This document shows positions 24,435 to 32,015 of a stretch of 64,000 nt of DNA, one piece after another (the stretch's first letter is position 1; every line of letters begins with the position of its first letter). The notes under the pieces are model-generated. The model was not told the DNA's origin, made no database searches, and saw only the letters and a list, made by a program, of their open reading frames with translations. Where the stretch lies: positions 434,001 through 498,000 of the forward strand of contig NZ_JADYWW010000001.1 of assembly GCF_015864575.1 (NCBI RefSeq), in the 5' to 3' direction. A program made the position numbers and the translations under genes. This DNA is from Salinibacterium sp. SWN248. GTDB lineage: Bacteria > Actinomycetota > Actinomycetes > Actinomycetales > Microbacteriaceae.

Positions 24435-25900
24435 TAGCTATTGGGAACGAGCGTGTACTTAGTAGAGAGGTACTCGTGGATGCCTTCCGAGCCGCCTTCG
24501 CGACCGATGCCGGACTGCTTGACTCCACCGAAGGGTGCTGCCGCGTTGGAGAGCACGCCCACGTTGAGGCCCATCATGCCGGTGTCGAGGGCATCGATCA
24601 TCCGGTTTCCCCGAGCAAGGCTCTCGGTGAACACATAGGAGACGAGACCATACTCGGTGTCGTTCGCGAGGCGCACGCCTTCGGCTTCGTCGGTGAACTC
24701 TACGATCGAGACAACCGGTCCGAAGATTTCTTCGCGCAGAATCTCGCTGTCGGCGGGAACGTGGGAAACGATCGTGGGCTCATAGAAGCTTCCATCGCCT
24801 TCGACGCGCTTGCCGCCGGCCACGAGAGTCGCGCCGCGCTTCACGGCATCCTGAACCAACTCGTCGGCCTTGTCGACGGCCTTGTCGTTGATGAGCGGGC
24901 CAATGTTGACGCCGTCTTCGGTGCCGCGACCGATCTTCATGTCAGCGACGCGAGCGGCAACCTTCTCGGCGAACTCGGCGGCAACCGAGCTGTGCACGAT
25001 GAAGCGGTTGGCGGCGGTGCAGGCCTGGCCGATGTTGCGGAACTTGGCCGCAATCGCGCCGTCGACCGCCTTGTCGAGGTCAGCGTCGTCGAAGACAACG
25101 AACGGGGCGTTGCCGCCGAGTTCCATCGAGGTGCGCAGAACGTTTTCGGAAGCCTGCTTAATGAGCGCCTTGCCGACGGGAGTGGAGCCGGTGAACGAGA
25201 GTTTGCGCAGGCGCGAGTCCGCGATGATCGGCTCGGACACGGCGGACGAGCTCGAGGTGGTGACGACGTTGAGCACGCCAGCGGGCAGCCCAGCCTCTTC
25301 GAAGAGCTTCGCCAAGAACAACGTGCTGAGCGGAGTGAGCGCGGCGGGCTTCACGACAACCGTGCAGCCGGCGGCGAGAGCGGGCGCAATCTTGCGGGTC
25401 GCCATCGCGAGCGGAAAGTTCCACGGCGTAATAAGGAAGCACGGGCCAACCGGGCGCTGCGACACGATCATGCGACCGGTGCCCTCAGGGGTGTTGCCGA
25501 AACGACCCGAGATGCGCACGGCCTCTTCGCTGAACCAGCGCAAGAACTCGCCACCGTAGGTGACTTCACCGTTGGCCTCGGCAAGCGGCTTGCCCATCTC
25601 GAGCGTCATCAGCAGCGCAATGTCACTGCGGTGCTTTTGCACGAGGTCGAAAGTGCGGCGCAGAATCTCGCCACGCTCGCGAGCGGGAGTCGCGGCCCAG
25701 GCATCCTGCGCAGCAACGGCCGCGTCGAGCGCCCGCATGCCGTCGTCAGCCGAGGCATCCGAAATGGTGCGGATGACCTTGCCGGTAGCGGGGTCGGTCA
25801 CGTCGAGAGTTTTGCTGCCCGTGGCGGCAACCCACTCACCGCCGATGAAGAGCTGGTTCGGCACGGCTTCGAGAAGCTGGGATTCGGTGGAGTTCGTCAT
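24434..25900 (-). CDS. gabD: NAD(P)-dependent succinate-semialdehyde dehydrogenase
   Basis: 488 residues, cytosolic aldehyde dehydrogenase. Cofactor-binding TPWNFPLAMATRK and FTGSTPVGKAL are in place; the general base Glu is in MELGGNAPF near residue 263 and the nucleophile Cys in NIGQACTAANRF near 297. It oxidises succinate semialdehyde to succinate, the last step of GABA breakdown. It follows gabT by 33 bp on the same strand and overlaps the start of a 27-residue ORF. It is one of two semialdehyde-dehydrogenase-like genes in this cluster. Confidence 0.93.
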   Translation of the reverse strand: MTNSTESQLLEAVPNQLFIGGEWVAATGSKTLDVTDPATGKVIRTISDASADDGMRALDAAVAAQDAWAATPARERGEILRRTFDLVQKHRSDIALLMTLEMGKPLAEANGEVTYGGEFLRWFSEEAVRISGRFGNTPEGTGRMIVSQRPVGPCFLITPWNFPLAMATRKIAPALAAGCTVVVKPAALTPLSTLFLAKLFEEAGLPAGVLNVVTTSSSSAVSEPIIADSRLRKLSFTGSTPVGKALIKQASENVLRTSMELGGNAPFVVFDDADLDKAVDGAIAAKFRNIGQACTAANRFIVHSSVAAEFAEKVAARVADMKIGRGTEDGVNIGPLINDKAVDKADELVQDAVKRGATLVAGGKRVEGDGSFYEPTIVSHVPADSEILREEIFGPVVSIVEFTDEAEGVRLANDTEYGLVSYVFTESLARGNRMIDALDTGMMGLNVGVLSNAAAPFGGVKQSGIGREGGSEGIHEYLSTKYTLVPNS

Positions 25901-25933
25901 GCGGTGAGCACCTTTCGTGGTGGAAGTCGAAAA

Positions 25934-27295
25934 CTAGGCGTTGGCGAGAGCGTCGCGCACGACGTCGAGGCCGTCAGCAATGAGCTCGTCAGAGATCGAC
26001 AGCGGCGGGAGGAAGCGGATGACGTTGCCATAGGTTCCGCAGGTCAGCACGACAACACCGGCGGCGTGCGCTGCAGCCGCAACCTTCGACGTAAGGGCGG
26101 CGTCGGGCTCTTTCGTGGTGGGGTCAACGAGTTCCATGGCGATCATCGCGCCACGGCCACGAACATCTCCGATGCGGGGGTCGCCGGCGCGGAGGCCGTT
26201 GAGGCGACCACGGAAGGCGGTTCCGATTTCGCGGGCACGCTCGATGGCGCCCGACTCTTCGAAGGTGCGGATGGTGGCGAGCGCTGCGGCACAGGCGATC
26301 GGGTTTCCGCCGTACGTTCCGCCGAGGCCGCCGACGTGGGCGGCATCCATGACATCGGCACGGCCGGTGACAGCCGAAAGCGGGAGGCCGCCGGCGATGC
26401 CCTTGGCGGTGACCATGATGTCGGGAACGAGGTTCTCGTGGTTGGAGGCGAAGAGGTCTCCAGTGCGAGCGAAGCCGGTCTGCACTTCGTCAGCGATGAA
26501 GATCACCTTGTTGGCGGTGGCCCACTCGCTGAGCGCGGGGAGGAATCCGGGGGCGGGCTCGATGAAGCCACCTTCGCCCTGGATGGGCTCGATGATGATC
26601 GCGGCGAGGTTGCTGGCGCCGATCTGCTTCTCGATCTGCAGGATGGCGCGGGCTGCGGCATCCTCACCGCTGATTCCGCCATCGCGGAACGGGTACGACA
26701 TTGGCGCACGGTACAGCTCGGGGGCGAAGGGGCCGAAGCCGCTCTTGTAGGGCATCGACTTGGCGGTGAGGCCCATCGTGAGGTTGGTGCGACCGTGGTA
26801 CGCGTGGTCAAAAGCAACAACGGCCTGCTTGCCGGTGAAGTAGCGGGCGATCTTGATGGCGTTCTCGACAGCTTCGGAGCCCGAGTTGAACAGCGCGGTG
26901 CGCTTCTCGTGAGTGCCGGGGGTGATTTCGTTGAGCTTCTCGGCGACCTCGATGTAGCTTTCGTAGCCGTTGATCATGAAGCACGTGTGGGTGAACTGGG
27001 CGACCTGCGCGGTGACAGCTTCGACAACGGCGGGTGCCGCGTTGCCCACGCCGGTCACGGCGATGCCGGAACCGAAGTCGATGAGGGTGTTGCCATCAAC
27101 GTCGAGAAGCACGCCGCCACCGGCAGCTTCAACGAAGACGGGGAGAGTGATGCCGATCGCGGAAGGAACTGCCTGCTTCTTGCGCTCGAGCAGTGCCTGC
27201 GAGCGGGGACCGGGAATCGCTGTGACGAGGTTGCGCTTCTGCGGAAGCGAGGGGCCGCCGACCGGGGCCGTGGGAGCGAGGGAAGAAGTAGACAT
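25934..27295 (-). CDS. gabT: 4-aminobutyrate aminotransferase
   Basis: 453 residues from the ATG at 27295; the longer frame upstream runs into the divergent pucR gene and was rejected. It is a class III PLP enzyme: ALFNSGSEAVENAIKIARY near 130, IADEVQTGFARTG near 268 with the PLP Asp, and the Schiff-base Lys in VTAKGIAGGLPLSAV near 297. It converts GABA plus 2-oxoglutarate to succinate semialdehyde plus glutamate. It heads the gabT-gabD operon and is divergent from a PucR-type regulator. Confidence 0.92.
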   Translation of the reverse strand: MSTSSLAPTAPVGGPSLPQKRNLVTAIPGPRSQALLERKKQAVPSAIGITLPVFVEAAGGGVLLDVDGNTLIDFGSGIAVTGVGNAAPAVVEAVTAQVAQFTHTCFMINGYESYIEVAEKLNEITPGTHEKRTALFNSGSEAVENAIKIARYFTGKQAVVAFDHAYHGRTNLTMGLTAKSMPYKSGFGPFAPELYRAPMSYPFRDGGISGEDAAARAILQIEKQIGASNLAAIIIEPIQGEGGFIEPAPGFLPALSEWATANKVIFIADEVQTGFARTGDLFASNHENLVPDIMVTAKGIAGGLPLSAVTGRADVMDAAHVGGLGGTYGGNPIACAAALATIRTFEESGAIERAREIGTAFRGRLNGLRAGDPRIGDVRGRGAMIAMELVDPTTKEPDAALTSKVAAAAHAAGVVVLTCGTYGNVIRFLPPLSISDELIADGLDVVRDALANA

Positions 27296-27402
27296 GGCCA
27301 CCGGTATCCAATCTGAGTAGACGATGTTCGTTCGTGCAGGCGAGCTGCGGCGTGCAAACGTTTGGTTCAACCTAGTTCGCGGATGCCCGGCACAACAGAC
27401 AC

Positions 27403-27415
27403 AGAGTGGCACTCT
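27403..27415. promoter_or_regulatory. AGAGTGGCACTCT palindrome between gabT and pucR
   Basis: A 13-bp perfect palindrome (central G) lies 107 bp upstream of gabT and 40 bp upstream of the divergent pucR gene. The position suits an operator for the PucR regulator controlling both directions. Not matched to a known consensus. Confidence 0.45.
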
Positions 27416-27455
27416 TTGCAGCAATAACTGACAGAATGGCAGCAGGAGGATTGCC

Positions 27456-29015
27456 ATGCCCACACCCCTCGCCGACGTGATCGCGACTGAGCGTCTCGCG
27501 CTGCGCCCGCTCACCGCCGCTGACACCTTCGAGCGCACCGTCACGTGGGTGCACAACTCCGACCTCGACGATCCAACGCCCTTCGTCACCGAAGGCCAAT
27601 TGCTGCTCACGACCGGGCGCCAATTCGTCGACAACGCCGCCCCGGATGCCGTGCCCGACTTCGATTCCTACGTCGCCAGGCTCACCAGCGCTGGCGTCGC
27701 GGCGATCGGTTTCGGCACCGAAGTGATCACCCACGGAGTGCCCGCCGGTCTTGTCGCCGCGTGCTCCGCCGCCGGGCTCCCGCTCTTCGAAGTGCCGTAT
27801 CGCATCCCGTTCATCGCCATCAGCCGCCTCGTCGCCGACAACGAAGCCGAGCAAGCGCGCGCCGGTTTCGACCGCGCCCTCGCCGCCCAAAACGACATCG
27901 CCAGCGCCGCCGTCGGCAAAGGCCGCCTGCCTGCTGCGGCTGCCCGCGCCGCCGAGCACCTCGACTGTGGCGTCTGGATCTTCGACGCCGACGGCGAGCT
28001 CGTCGGCGACAGCTCCGAACCTCCGCGCGGCGGGAAAGCCGGCCGTGCATCCGCCAGCCGACCTGCGGATGCCACCCGCGCCATCCGCAGTTCGGTCACG
28101 ACCTTGCTGGGTCGGGCTCGTCGCGCGCGCGTCGTTGAGCAGTTGCTGGGTGAGCACCGCGTGGTGCAAACGCTGGGCCCGAGCGGACGCTTGTGCGGGG
28201 CCATCGCGTGGTCGCGCGACACCGAATTTGGGGCACTCGACAATTCGGTGATGACGGTGTTGGCCGCGCTCGCCGAGGTGTCGCTCGAGCAGACCGAGAA
28301 TTTGCGGGTGGGCCATCGGGCGATTTTGGAGCAGCTGTTTCAGCTGTTGAAGGATGGCCGGGTCGACAGCGTGCGGCGTGCGGTTCGGGTGGCGGGCATC
28401 GATTTGCCGGCGGAACGTTTCGCGGTCGCGGCGCTCGAGTTGAGCCAAACCACGGCGAGCGTTCGCGATGTGCTCGAGCGTCGGGCCGCTCGCGCCGAGA
28501 GCACGTTTTTTGCGGTGGCCGATGGCCGGCACTTGCTGGTGCTGATCGATGACAGCCAGTTGCGTGCCGAGAAACGATTCTTTGCCGCCAACGAACTCAC
28601 GGTCGGGCTCTCGGCGGTGCTCGGGTGGAGCGAGCTGAATGTCGCGATCACCCAGGCGGTGCGCTCGCTTGAGGCAGCGCCGGCCGGAACAATCACCGAA
28701 TTCGACAGCCTCGTAGGCGAGAGCTTTTTCGGCCTGCTCGCCTCCAGCTCGGTGGCCGATATCGCTCACGCTCGCCTCGCCAGCGTGATCGAATCGGCCG
28801 ACGGCCTCGCGCTGCTACGGGCTGCGCAAGTGTGGCTGCGGCACAACGGTCAGTGGGATCCCGCGGCACGCGAGTTGGGCATCCATCGGCACGGTGTGAA
28901 GTCGCGGATGCAGCGGCTCGCCGACCTCACCAATCTGAGTCTCGACACCTTCCAGGGCCGTGCCGAGTTGTGGGCGATGTTGGCGGCGATCGACCTCGGC
29001 GAAACCGGCTCGTAG
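27456..29015 (+). CDS. PucR-family transcriptional regulator
   Basis: 519 residues with an AGGAGG ribosome site. The N-terminal PucR effector domain (residues 1-120) contains LVTEGQLLLTTGRQF-like sequence here seen as VTEGQLLLTTGRQF; the central part is a GGDEF-like fold usual in the family; the C-terminus has the PucR HTH: QWDPAARELGIHRHGVKSRM and LADLTNLSLDTFQGRAELW. It probably activates or represses gabT-gabD in response to GABA or a purine-type ligand. It is divergent from gabT and followed by a second dehydrogenase gene. Confidence 0.87.
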   Translation: MPTPLADVIATERLALRPLTAADTFERTVTWVHNSDLDDPTPFVTEGQLLLTTGRQFVDNAAPDAVPDFDSYVARLTSAGVAAIGFGTEVITHGVPAGLVAACSAAGLPLFEVPYRIPFIAISRLVADNEAEQARAGFDRALAAQNDIASAAVGKGRLPAAAARAAEHLDCGVWIFDADGELVGDSSEPPRGGKAGRASASRPADATRAIRSSVTTLLGRARRARVVEQLLGEHRVVQTLGPSGRLCGAIAWSRDTEFGALDNSVMTVLAALAEVSLEQTENLRVGHRAILEQLFQLLKDGRVDSVRRAVRVAGIDLPAERFAVAALELSQTTASVRDVLERRAARAESTFFAVADGRHLLVLIDDSQLRAEKRFFAANELTVGLSAVLGWSELNVAITQAVRSLEAAPAGTITEFDSLVGESFFGLLASSSVADIAHARLASVIESADGLALLRAAQVWLRHNGQWDPAARELGIHRHGVKSRMQRLADLTNLSLDTFQGRAELWAMLAAIDLGETGS

Positions 29016-29132
29016 CCGCATCGAGAATCGGCTCGCAAAAACCCTAACTTCCAATTTTCAGGATTTCGCCTGTAGCCTACGAACAAATCTCGGCGGCGTC
29101 GCCGGTCATTTTCGAGCAGCGAGGAGCCTCTC

Positions 29133-30497
29133 ATGAAGACCTTTCAAGTGATCAATCCCTACACCGGCGAAGAGGGCACTGCCCACCCCGCTGTCAGCGA
29201 CGAAGTGATCGAGCAGATCGTCGCCGCAGCCCACTCTGAGTACAACGGCGGAATGAACCGTGATCAGGTAAAAGAGCGTGCAGCGATCGTCACGCGTATC
29301 GCCGATCTTCTCACCGAACGCTCGGCTGCATTCGGCGAAATTATCGTGCGCGAAATGGGCAAGCCTTTGGCCCAAGCGGTGGGTGAAGTTGAGTTCTCTG
29401 CCGACATTTTCCGCTACTTCGCCGACAACGCTGAAGCGTTCCTCGCCGACGAACAAATTCCTGCCGGATCGGGCACTGCGTGGATTCGCAAGAGCCCCAT
29501 CGGTCCAGTTCTGGGCATCATGCCCTGGAACTTTCCGATCTACCAGATCGCCCGTTTTGCCGGCCCGAGCATCGTTCTCGGCAACCCTGTTTTGGTGAAG
29601 CCAGCCCAGCAGTGCCCCGAATCATCGGCGGCACTTGAAGCCCTCATTCACGAGGCCGGTTTGCCGATCGGCGGCTACCAAAATGTGCTCGCCGACAACG
29701 ACCAAATCGCCGCGATGATCGACGACCCGCGCATTCAAGGAGTCTCCCTCACGGGCTCCGAGCGTGCCGGTGCAATCGTCGGTGCTGCGGCCGGAACCAA
29801 CCTCAAGAAGAGCGTGCTCGAACTGGGCGGCTCTGACCCGTTCATCCTCATGTCGACTGACGACATGGATGCCACAGTCGAGGCTGCAGTTGCGGCTCGC
29901 GTCGACAACAACGGCCAGGCTTGCAACGGCGCCAAGCGCTTCGTCATCATCGATTCGCTCTACGAAGAATTCGCCGAGAAGTTCAGCGCCGCGATGGGTG
30001 CCATCACGGTCGGTGACCCCATGGATGAAAGCACTGAGCTCGGCCCACTGTGCTCGGTAGCCGCCGCCGAAAACCTCGAAGACCAGGTCGCAGAAGCAGT
30101 CGCTGCCGGCGCCACCCTGCGCGTCGGAACTGGCAAGCGCGACGGCACCAAGTTTGCGCCAGCCGTGCTCGAAAACATCAGCCCCGAGAACCCTGCGTAC
30201 ATCACCGAGTTCTTCGGGCCGGTCGCTCAACTGCACCGCGTAGCCAGCGAAGAAGAGGCCATCGTGCTCGCCAACGCGACGCCGTTCGGTCTCGGATCGT
30301 ACGTCTTCACGACGGATGCCGACCAAGCCGACCGCATCGCTGACGGCATCGACGCCGGCATGGTTTACATCAACGAGGTCGGCGCGGATGCTCCCGAGCT
30401 GCCTTTCGGTGGAGTCAAGAACTCCGGCACCGGTCGCGAACTTGGTTCGCACGGCATCGACGAGTTCATGAACCGCAAGCTGGTCAAGCGCCCGTAA
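29133..30497 (+). CDS. Aldehyde dehydrogenase, second SSADH-like enzyme
   Basis: 454 residues, shorter than gabD (488) and of the YneI/Sad-type branch. It shows GIMPWNFPIYQIAR near residue 129, SLTGSERAGAIVG near 206, the general base Glu in LELGGSDPF near 229, and the nucleophile Cys in NNGQACNGAKR near 263. It would oxidise succinate semialdehyde or a related aldehyde with NAD(P). It lies 117 bp downstream of pucR on the same strand and ends at a strong terminator. It may serve a different aldehyde, such as that made from putrescine. Confidence 0.9.
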   Translation: MKTFQVINPYTGEEGTAHPAVSDEVIEQIVAAAHSEYNGGMNRDQVKERAAIVTRIADLLTERSAAFGEIIVREMGKPLAQAVGEVEFSADIFRYFADNAEAFLADEQIPAGSGTAWIRKSPIGPVLGIMPWNFPIYQIARFAGPSIVLGNPVLVKPAQQCPESSAALEALIHEAGLPIGGYQNVLADNDQIAAMIDDPRIQGVSLTGSERAGAIVGAAAGTNLKKSVLELGGSDPFILMSTDDMDATVEAAVAARVDNNGQACNGAKRFVIIDSLYEEFAEKFSAAMGAITVGDPMDESTELGPLCSVAAAENLEDQVAEAVAAGATLRVGTGKRDGTKFAPAVLENISPENPAYITEFFGPVAQLHRVASEEEAIVLANATPFGLGSYVFTTDADQADRIADGIDAGMVYINEVGADAPELPFGGVKNSGTGRELGSHGIDEFMNRKLVKRP

Positions 30498-30508
30498 GCG
30501 CCGCGTAA

Positions 30509-30554
30509 AAAGGCCCCGGCCGCACTGCACTGAGCAGTCGCGACCGGGGCCTTT
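30509..30554 (+). terminator. Strong intrinsic-type terminator after the second dehydrogenase
   Basis: AAAGGCCCCGG pairs perfectly with CCGGGGCCTTT, with extra pairing (CGC/GCG) toward the loop. It begins 12 bp past the stop codon, and the flanking A/T runs give a bidirectional look. Confidence 0.8.
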
Positions 30555-30649
30555 GCGTGCGAGCTTTATCAGGGCGTCCCTGCTGAATACGCTATGCGCT
30601 CTCCGCAATCGATCGGGCGGGGCAGTAACTTCCTGACACTCAATCCGCC

Positions 30650-30847
30650 CTAATTGAGCGGGAAAAGAGCGACGCTTAGAACCGCCATGAGGATAAGAGC
30701 GAGGGCCCCGACTGCGGCCATCACTCCCACCCACAAAGGAGCTTTCGCTTGATCCTTTTCTCGTCGTGCTCGAAGGAAAATGCCCAATATTGCTATTAGG
30801 GCTATGAAAAATGTGGCTGCGAAGCCGAGCAGTACCTGAGTTGACAT
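30650..30847 (-). CDS. Small two-helix membrane protein
   Basis: 65 residues with two membrane helices (about 5-25 and 38-60) joined by a basic loop (RARREKDQAKAP). No family recognised. It lies 33 bp downstream of a larger membrane protein of unknown function on the same strand. Bases look less GC-rich than the gab genes beside it. Confidence 0.55.
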   Translation of the reverse strand: MSTQVLLGFAATFFIALIAILGIFLRARREKDQAKAPLWVGVMAAVGALALILMAVLSVALFPLN

Positions 30848-30880
30848 GTCACCCGCCGTGAGAATGTTGCAGTTGAGAGC

Positions 30881-31591
30881 TTAGAAACAGACCCGTTTTG
30901 AGGTCCAAGTTACTTGGTCCACCCGCCACAGGAAATACTGGGACTCTACGCCAAGGCCTATGCCGAGTGCGGCGACAACCGCTCCGCCTGGAAGCCCTAC
31001 AACCGTCCCAGAGACGAATAGGCCGGCGATTGCGTAGAACGCGCCGAACCCGATTCCCATCCACGCGATTGTTTGGAGCTGCCATTTGTATACGACCATG
31101 CACTTTCGCGCAACGGTGTGGATGCTGAGGCTGCTAACGGATTGCTCTTGCAATGTTTGAATCTTGTCACGAAGCCCGGAGATGCCTTCGGTCTCAATTA
31201 TCGTGTCAATCTGGCTCTTGATTGCTTCGTATGCAGTGACTGCCTTTGCGTAGTCCTCCGGTGATGAATTTGCTGCGTACTCTAGTTGCGCTTCAGCAAC
31301 CCTGTGCTCACCCTCGGCGAGCATGGATTCGATCTCGGCGTCGGAGAGGCTCGCCAATTCGCTATCACTAAGAATCTCAGCAGCTTGGGCAGGCGGCGAA
31401 TCGATTTCATGGCTAATGGATTCAGCCGAAGTAACGCTCGTTGCAACATCAGCAGGTGCTGCTGCGGAGTTGCTCGACTGTGCAGCAATGCCAATTCCTG
31501 CGATGAGAGTAAGCGCCAGCAGTCCGGCTGCTAGCACCGCCCAAGAACGTTTAGCGATATCGATATATGTTGCTTTTTGAAGAGCATTCAT
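30881..31591 (-). CDS. Unrecognised membrane-anchored protein with Gly-rich C-terminal helices
   Basis: 236 residues, start supported by a GGAG site. Residues 15-37 form a signal anchor or signal peptide (IAAQ after it). Residues 38-150 are acidic, Ser/Ala/Glu-rich and probably coiled (SDSELASLSDAEIESML and following). Residues 165-220 contain two Gly-rich hydrophobic segments (GIGFGAFYAIAGLFVSGTVV, then GAVVAALGIGLGV), followed by a short charged tail ending VCF. The amphipathic/hydrophobic C-terminus after a long leader-like part is unusual. I do not recognise the family. The downstream 65-residue membrane gene is probably its partner. Confidence 0.6.
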   Translation of the reverse strand: MNALQKATYIDIAKRSWAVLAAGLLALTLIAGIGIAAQSSNSAAAPADVATSVTSAESISHEIDSPPAQAAEILSDSELASLSDAEIESMLAEGEHRVAEAQLEYAANSSPEDYAKAVTAYEAIKSQIDTIIETEGISGLRDKIQTLQEQSVSSLSIHTVARKCMVVYKWQLQTIAWMGIGFGAFYAIAGLFVSGTVVGLPGGAVVAALGIGLGVESQYFLWRVDQVTWTSKRVCF

Positions 31592-31629
31592 TCCATCATC
31601 TCCAACTTCGTTGTATGCGAGATTGCAAT

Positions 31630-31971
31630 TTATGATCGAGACTCACTTTTGGAGATTTTTGTCCACAACGGCGAAATGCGCTCCGCAGAGGCGGGCTTAG
31701 CTGAGGGCTCTCCGGGAGCAGAAACGTAGTCGCCGCCCGAATAGTAGCTCGGCGCGCGTACAGCCCGCTTCGGATGACGCAAGACGAGATCGACAAACGA
31801 GATACGGCTGCGTGTTTCTCCGCGAGGGAACGCGTGCCCGTAGCTCGTCTTTTTATTTCCCAGCGCGTCGTAGCACTCGGCCAGTTCGCGGTTCGCCCCG
31901 CAGCGCAAAGCGCACGTTCCGTTTTTCGCGGGGCAGAACGATGATTCCTGCGGCAGCGCAGTGTCTCCCAT
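31630..31971 (-). CDS. Small Cys-rich hypothetical protein
   Basis: 113 residues. Cysteines at 13, 20, 24 and 33 (CPAKNGTCALRC, then AECYDALG) could bind a metal. The middle reads ISFVDLVLRHPKRAVRAPSYYSGG. Third-position GC is high, which supports coding, but no clear ribosome site precedes the ATG at 31971. It follows the TPR-like gene by 44 bp on the same strand, so it may be the third gene of the HSP90 operon. No family recognised. Confidence 0.5.
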   Translation of the reverse strand: MGDTALPQESSFCPAKNGTCALRCGANRELAECYDALGNKKTSYGHAFPRGETRSRISFVDLVLRHPKRAVRAPSYYSGGDYVSAPGEPSAKPASAERISPLWTKISKSESRS

Positions 31972-32015
31972 GGAGCGATTGCGCGCCGCGGTGGCCGGGA
32001 TAGAGAGGGAAGCGG

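Noticed and set aside
24476-27316. Open frame of 946 codons on the plus strand across gabD and gabT
   Set aside because: Exactly antisense to two clear enzyme genes; the product is low-complexity Gly/Asp/Glu/Arg sequence, as expected from reading high-GC codons backwards.
27372-28769. Open frame of 465 codons on the minus strand over pucR
   Set aside because: Antisense to a complete PucR-family gene with a good ribosome site; no protein-like pattern.
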